NCBI GenBank assembly: GCA_014584315.1
Contig: JACTNA010000035.1
Location: 86,287-150,286, forward strand
DNA length: 64,000 nucleotides
Source: Planctomycetota bacterium
GTDB taxonomy: Bacteria; Planctomycetota; Phycisphaerae; Phycisphaerales; UBA1924
Direction of reading: 5' to 3'
Part shown: positions 60,952 through 64,000 of the stretch, one piece after another
Numbering within the stretch: the stretch's first letter is position 1
How the letters are laid out: every line of letters begins with the position of its first letter
Notes under the pieces: generated by a model
The model's input: the letters and a program-made list of their open reading frames with translations, nothing else
Databases searched by the model: none
Told to the model about the DNA's origin: nothing
Position numbers and translations under genes: made by a program

Positions 60952-61053
60952 ACGCGAAGACACGAAGGACTCGAAGCGAAACACACGATCCGCAGCACGC
61001 CACCCCGCCACGTCTCCCTTCTCTGTGCCCTCTGTGCCTCTGTGGTGAACGCC
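60949..61053. repeat. Short dispersed repeat between argB and argF
   Basis: From the argB stop codon TGA the sequence continues ACGCGAAGACACGAAGGACT, the same start as the repeat after the porin gene at 13979. Its right half is CTCTGTGCCCTCTGTGCCTC plus TGTGGTGAAC. Similar CTCTGTG repeats are widespread in bacterial genomes. No ORF is supported here. Confidence 0.7.
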
Positions 61054-61078
61054 TTTCAGTTCGACCGAAGGAGTTGAC

Positions 61079-62071
61079 ATGTCCCAGTCCGCCTCCATCG
61101 CCACGCCCGTCGAGGTCAAGCCCGCCAAGCCCGCGGCCTCGCTCGCCGGGCGCGACTTCCTCTCGATCGCCGATCTCTCGGCCGACGAGGCGCTCGCGGT
61201 CTTCGAGACGGCCGCGGCGATGAAGGCCGACCTCGCGCCCTTCGCCGGCTCGCTCGCGGGGCGGAGCGTCGTCGCGCTCTTCGAGAAGCCCTCGCTCCGC
61301 ACGCGCGTCACCTTCGAGGTCGGCCCGACGAAACTCGGCGCGCACGTGATGTACTTCGACCACTCGAAGGAGCGCATCGGCACGCGCGAGAGCGTGAAGG
61401 ACTACGCGAAGAACCTCGAACGCTGGGTGGACTGCATCGTCGCCCGCGTCTTCGACCACGCCGTCCTCGCCGAGATGGCCGAGCACGCCCGCGTCCCGGT
61501 CGTCAACGCCCTGAGCGACCGCGAGCACCCCTGCCAGGCGCTGGCGGATTTGTTCACGCTCCGCGAGCGCCTCGGCACGCTCGCGGGCGTGCGCATCGCG
61601 TTCCTGGGCGACGGCAACAACGTCTGCCACTCGCTCATGCTCCTGTGCGCCAAGCTGGGCGTGGGTTTCACCGCCGTCACGCCCCGCGGCTTCGAGCCGC
61701 AGTTCGGCGTGGTGCGCGACGCGCTCGCCGACGCCCGGCGCACCGGCGCGACGATCACGCTCAGCCACAACCCCGAGGCCGCCGCGGGCCACCACGCCGT
61801 CTACACCGACTGCTGGGTGAGCATGGGCCAGGACCACCAGGCCGCCCTGCGCGACGGCGCGTTCACCCCCTACCGCGCCGACGACGACATGATGGCCCTG
61901 GCCTCGCGCGGCATCCCGGGGGGCGCGCTCTTCATGCACTGCCTCCCCGCCCACCGCGGCGAGGAAGTCACCGACGAGGTGATCGACTCGCCCGCCTCGA
62001 TCGTCTACGACCAGGCCGAAAACCGCATGTGGACCCAGAACGCCCTGCTGTGGCGTGTGCTATGCCTCTGA
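61079..62071 (+). CDS. argF: Ornithine carbamoyltransferase
   Basis: 330 residues; GAAGGAG precedes the ATG at 61079. The carbamoyl-phosphate site is FEKPSLRTRVTFEVGPTKLG; DREHPCQALADLFTL has the HPxQ motif and LFMHCLPAHRGEEVTDEVI the catalytic HCLP motif of ornithine transcarbamylases. It makes citrulline from ornithine. The SLRTR form is also known in acetylornithine carbamoyltransferases, so the substrate should be checked. The 3' end overlaps by 12 bp the MauE-like gene on the other strand. Confidence 0.95.
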   Translation: MSQSASIATPVEVKPAKPAASLAGRDFLSIADLSADEALAVFETAAAMKADLAPFAGSLAGRSVVALFEKPSLRTRVTFEVGPTKLGAHVMYFDHSKERIGTRESVKDYAKNLERWVDCIVARVFDHAVLAEMAEHARVPVVNALSDREHPCQALADLFTLRERLGTLAGVRIAFLGDGNNVCHSLMLLCAKLGVGFTAVTPRGFEPQFGVVRDALADARRTGATITLSHNPEAAAGHHAVYTDCWVSMGQDHQAALRDGAFTPYRADDDMMALASRGIPGGALFMHCLPAHRGEEVTDEVIDSPASIVYDQAENRMWTQNALLWRVLCL

Positions 62072-62545
62072 CCCGAAGGCGCGGGCTCGCGAGAATCCGC
62101 GAGCGATTCCCGGCGCAGGGCACGGCGAGAGCGTGTTCCACACGAATGATCCAGCCAGCAATGTGATGGCCACAACATTCTGCCACAAGGCCGTGGATAC
62201 GGTCCTGTATCCCGTCAATCGCGCAGAGCATCCACACTCGGCCTGATTCTGTCCCCAAGCGACAACCGAGGCGAGATAACATGTGAAGACGACAAGTAGT
62301 GTCAATGCCGGTACGACCGAGAGCCCCTTCAGCCTACGAGCGATCAAGCCGACCACCAACGCAAAGATAACGAACGCTTCGAGCACCCACAAAATCCGTG
62401 CGACCGCGAGGATCACACGATCCGGCAGGACGCCGTGCGACACCATGATGCGAGCCAGTTCGGCTTCATCGACGGCGCCGGGCAGGAAGAGACCCGCGGC
62501 CGCGATCCGCACTAGGACGTCCGTCCCCCGGAGTCCGAAAACCAT
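62060..62545 (-). CDS. MauE/DoxX-like redox membrane protein (peptide locus B)
   Basis: The ATG at 62545 shares its A with the preceding stop (TGATG); other in-frame ATGs lie at 62581 and 62587. 161 residues with four hydrophobic segments (VRIAAAGLFLPGAV, LWVLEAFVIFALVVGLIARR, VVPALTLLVVFTCYLASVVA, NVVAITLLAGSFVWNTL). The Cys-x-Cys motif is in QAECGCSARLTGY, in the same loop as the CHC motif of the protein at 47515. This, and the nearby eight-Cys protein, ties it to locus A. Convergent with argF. Confidence 0.82.
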   Translation of the reverse strand: MVFGLRGTDVLVRIAAAGLFLPGAVDEAELARIMVSHGVLPDRVILAVARILWVLEAFVIFALVVGLIARRLKGLSVVPALTLLVVFTCYLASVVAWGQNQAECGCSARLTGYRTVSTALWQNVVAITLLAGSFVWNTLSPCPAPGIARGFSRARAFGSEA

Positions 62546-63594
62546 CAGCCGCCGGAAGCTCCGCGGCTCAACTTCCACCATATCCACGCCCCCGTGCAGG
62601 CGACCACAGTACCGATGGCCGCCAACGAAGCCGTCAACACCCAGCCACCCTTACGGCCCGGAAGAGCAACGGATCCGATGTGCCCACCGCTCCCGTCGAA
62701 CGCGTCCCCGCTGACGGGATGCACGAACGTGGCATCGCCTAAATCGACGTCGAACACACTGTCAGCGAGGTCGCGATCCAAGTGCAACTCCATCAACGCC
62801 GCCGGAAGCCCCTGCGACGAACCTCCCTCCCCGGCGTGAATCAGTCTGCGCTTCGTCCCAACCGGGCCCGGCAGTCCGACAAGTGTCCGCGGTTCATCGA
62901 ACGACCACTCGAGCAGGACCGTGTTGTCTCGTCTGAGTCTTGCCACGCTCGTCAGCACGGGAAGCTCCGCGCTGGCAGCCCCGGCCGTGAGGTCAAACCG
63001 CACCCGAATCGACGGCAACAGCACGCTGGTGACCTCTCCGTCCGCCACGCCACCAGATGTCACGACCCAGCCCTCGGGCGGCACTGAGGCAGCGAGGTGC
63101 GCCACGATGAATGGAGATCGGCCGATGTGGTCCAGAGCGGCATCCCGCAAGCTCCGAACGCCGAGGGACTCATACCCGTTGCCGTCGGCCGCGAGGCGGA
63201 CTCGCCTGCCGTCCGAAAGTATGGCCTCAGTCCCGATGTACGGAACCAAGCCGCTCGTCAAGTCCCGCGGGAGCTCCTCGCCCGGCGCGACGACACTGCG
63301 CCGAACGAATCGATCCGGCCAACGATACATCGTATGCTCAATCGTGACGAAGGAATGGGTGACGCCTCCGCCACGTGCGTCCAGAATCGAGTTCTGAATG
63401 CGCCATCGCACCTCAGAACAGGGCGCAGCGCTCCATGCGGACACCCAAGCCATCGCCGACTCGAACGCAACAGTGGACCCCGACGGGTCCGTTTGCGCTC
63501 GCACGATGCTCGGGGTAGAGATCACTATCGCTGCGAGGGCTACGCGAGTGAGCAACGCCGCGCAGCGTCGGCTCGGGGATGTCTCACGAATCAC
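62545..63594 (-). CDS. Exported protein with C-terminal membrane anchor (peptide locus B)
   Basis: The GTG at 63594 overlaps the stop of the upstream gene (GTGA); an ATG at 63621 is the alternative. 349 residues: signal peptide ALLTRVALAAIVISTPSIVRA-Q (in outline), a mostly beta body (SFVTIEHTMYRWPDRFVRRS, VLLPSIRVRFDLTAGAASAE) and one C-terminal helix WVLTASLAAIGTVVACTGAW followed by IWWKLSRGA. The order signal, beta-rich body, anchor is that of the protein at 45915. No enzymatic motif was found. Confidence 0.75.
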   Translation of the reverse strand: MIRETSPSRRCAALLTRVALAAIVISTPSIVRAQTDPSGSTVAFESAMAWVSAWSAAPCSEVRWRIQNSILDARGGGVTHSFVTIEHTMYRWPDRFVRRSVVAPGEELPRDLTSGLVPYIGTEAILSDGRRVRLAADGNGYESLGVRSLRDAALDHIGRSPFIVAHLAASVPPEGWVVTSGGVADGEVTSVLLPSIRVRFDLTAGAASAELPVLTSVARLRRDNTVLLEWSFDEPRTLVGLPGPVGTKRRLIHAGEGGSSQGLPAALMELHLDRDLADSVFDVDLGDATFVHPVSGDAFDGSGGHIGSVALPGRKGGWVLTASLAAIGTVVACTGAWIWWKLSRGASGG

Positions 63595-63980
63595 TGCGGG
63601 CCGCCCCCTCCTCCGGTGCATGAGACGGGGCTGAGGTATGCACGCCGCGTTCCGCTGTAGTACGAGGTCTCGTCCGGTTCGCCGCCAACGCACATCCCGA
63701 GCTGCGGATCCCACTCTCCACCAATGACCTTCCAGCAGATTCTCAGAACGTCCGTCGAGGGACCGCAATCCTGGTACGCATTCCCGGCGAGGCAGTTGTC
63801 GTCGCTAATGCAGCGCTCGTACTCCTCGCAGTCCTCCTGATCCGTATTGATCACGACCGACACGATCTTGACGACACACGGTGAGAACGCCTTTGCCATC
63901 GCAGTCACGCCGGCCGCGACCACAATCGCGCACGCAACGCGTGCCACTCGACCATTTGTGGGACGAGTGCTCGGGGTCAT
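63591..63980 (-). CDS. Secreted eight-cysteine protein with Gly-rich tail (peptide locus B)
   Basis: AGGAG precedes the ATG at 63980. 129 residues: signal VACAIVVAAGVTAMAKA, then eight Cys (SPCV, EDCE, ERCI, DNCL, QDCG, RICW, GMCV, VSCT) and the tail GGGGGPQ. Like its counterpart at 47090 it also has a Cys inside the signal peptide. The mature part is acidic (TDQEDCEEYERCISDDNC). Probably a disulfide-bonded exported protein; no known family. Confidence 0.75.
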   Translation of the reverse strand: MTPSTRPTNGRVARVACAIVVAAGVTAMAKAFSPCVVKIVSVVINTDQEDCEEYERCISDDNCLAGNAYQDCGPSTDVLRICWKVIGGEWDPQLGMCVGGEPDETSYYSGTRRAYLSPVSCTGGGGGPQ

Positions 63981-64000
63981 GGTCTGTACTCCTGTTCTGA

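Noticed and set aside
60952..61078. A coding gene between argB and argF
   Set aside because: The stretch is made of dispersed repeats (GCGAAG and CTCTGTG types) and the argF ribosome site.

Overview
The window is GC-rich, densely packed bacterial chromosome that most resembles a planctomycete of the class Phycisphaerae. The grounds are sequence features: two secreted proteins end in dockerin-like pairs of Asn-Gly-Asp/Leu-Asp repeats, one ends in a PEP-CTERM-type sorting tail, there is a Ser/Thr kinase fused to tetratricopeptide repeats, several divergent sigma-70-like factors, DoxX/MauE membrane proteins, NHL propellers, and many GC-rich palindromic repeats between genes. No rRNA, prophage, insertion sequence or CRISPR array was recognised. 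Two tRNA genes (Gln-CTG, Leu-TAG) are present.

Layout. 1-6.5 kb: end of an ABC exporter, a dockerin protein, a sigma factor, an exported methyltransferase-like lipoprotein and a kinase-TPR protein. 7-14 kb: sugar-type ABC ATPase, glycosyltransferase, a conserved unknown protein, a BtuF-like lipoprotein, arginyl-tRNA synthetase. 14-19.4 kb: two paralogous porins divergent from a PhoB/PhoR-like two-component pair. 19.8-26.3 kb: PhoH, a PgpH-like HD phosphodiesterase, ParB, and then a NUDIX gene and a histidine kinase gene that each carry a perfect parS-like palindrome inside the coding sequence. 26.4-27.1 kb: DUF433/DUF5615 toxin-antitoxin pair. 27-45 kb: NHL protein, Mrp ATPase, UDP-sugar epimerase, M20 amidohydrolase, ferritin-like protein, M14 carboxypeptidase with dockerin, MFS transporter, DUF3800, FabI, fibro-slime protein, MurA. 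45-49 kb: a sigma-like gene interrupted by a 27-nt homopolymer, then a four-gene secreted-peptide locus. 49-58.5 kb: DoxX protein, Tmk, PlsY, a SpoIIE-type phosphatase, a large exported protein, NYN nuclease, Zn-ribbon membrane proteins. 58.6-62.1 kb: argR-argC-argB-argF. 62-64 kb: a second secreted-peptide locus.

The best candidate for an undescribed system is the pair of loci at 45.9-48.8 kb and 62.1-64.0 kb. Each encodes an exported protein with exactly eight cysteines after its signal peptide and a Gly-rich tail ending in Gln, a larger exported protein with a single C-terminal membrane anchor, and a MauE/DoxX-like membrane protein with a Cys-x-Cys motif. The first locus adds a pseudopilin-like protein. 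The genes are coupled by TGATG or GTGA overlaps or very short gaps. Oxidative folding and surface display of a cysteine-rich protein is inferred, not shown.

Other points of interest: the in-gene parS sites next to parB; the homopolymer at the end of the sigma-like gene, whose length decides the reading frame; several repeat families that contain or touch the stop codons of unrelated genes; a 320-bp palindrome island at 32.9-33.2 kb; and a candidate small RNA at 55.6 kb. All functions are assigned by reading motifs only; no database search was possible.
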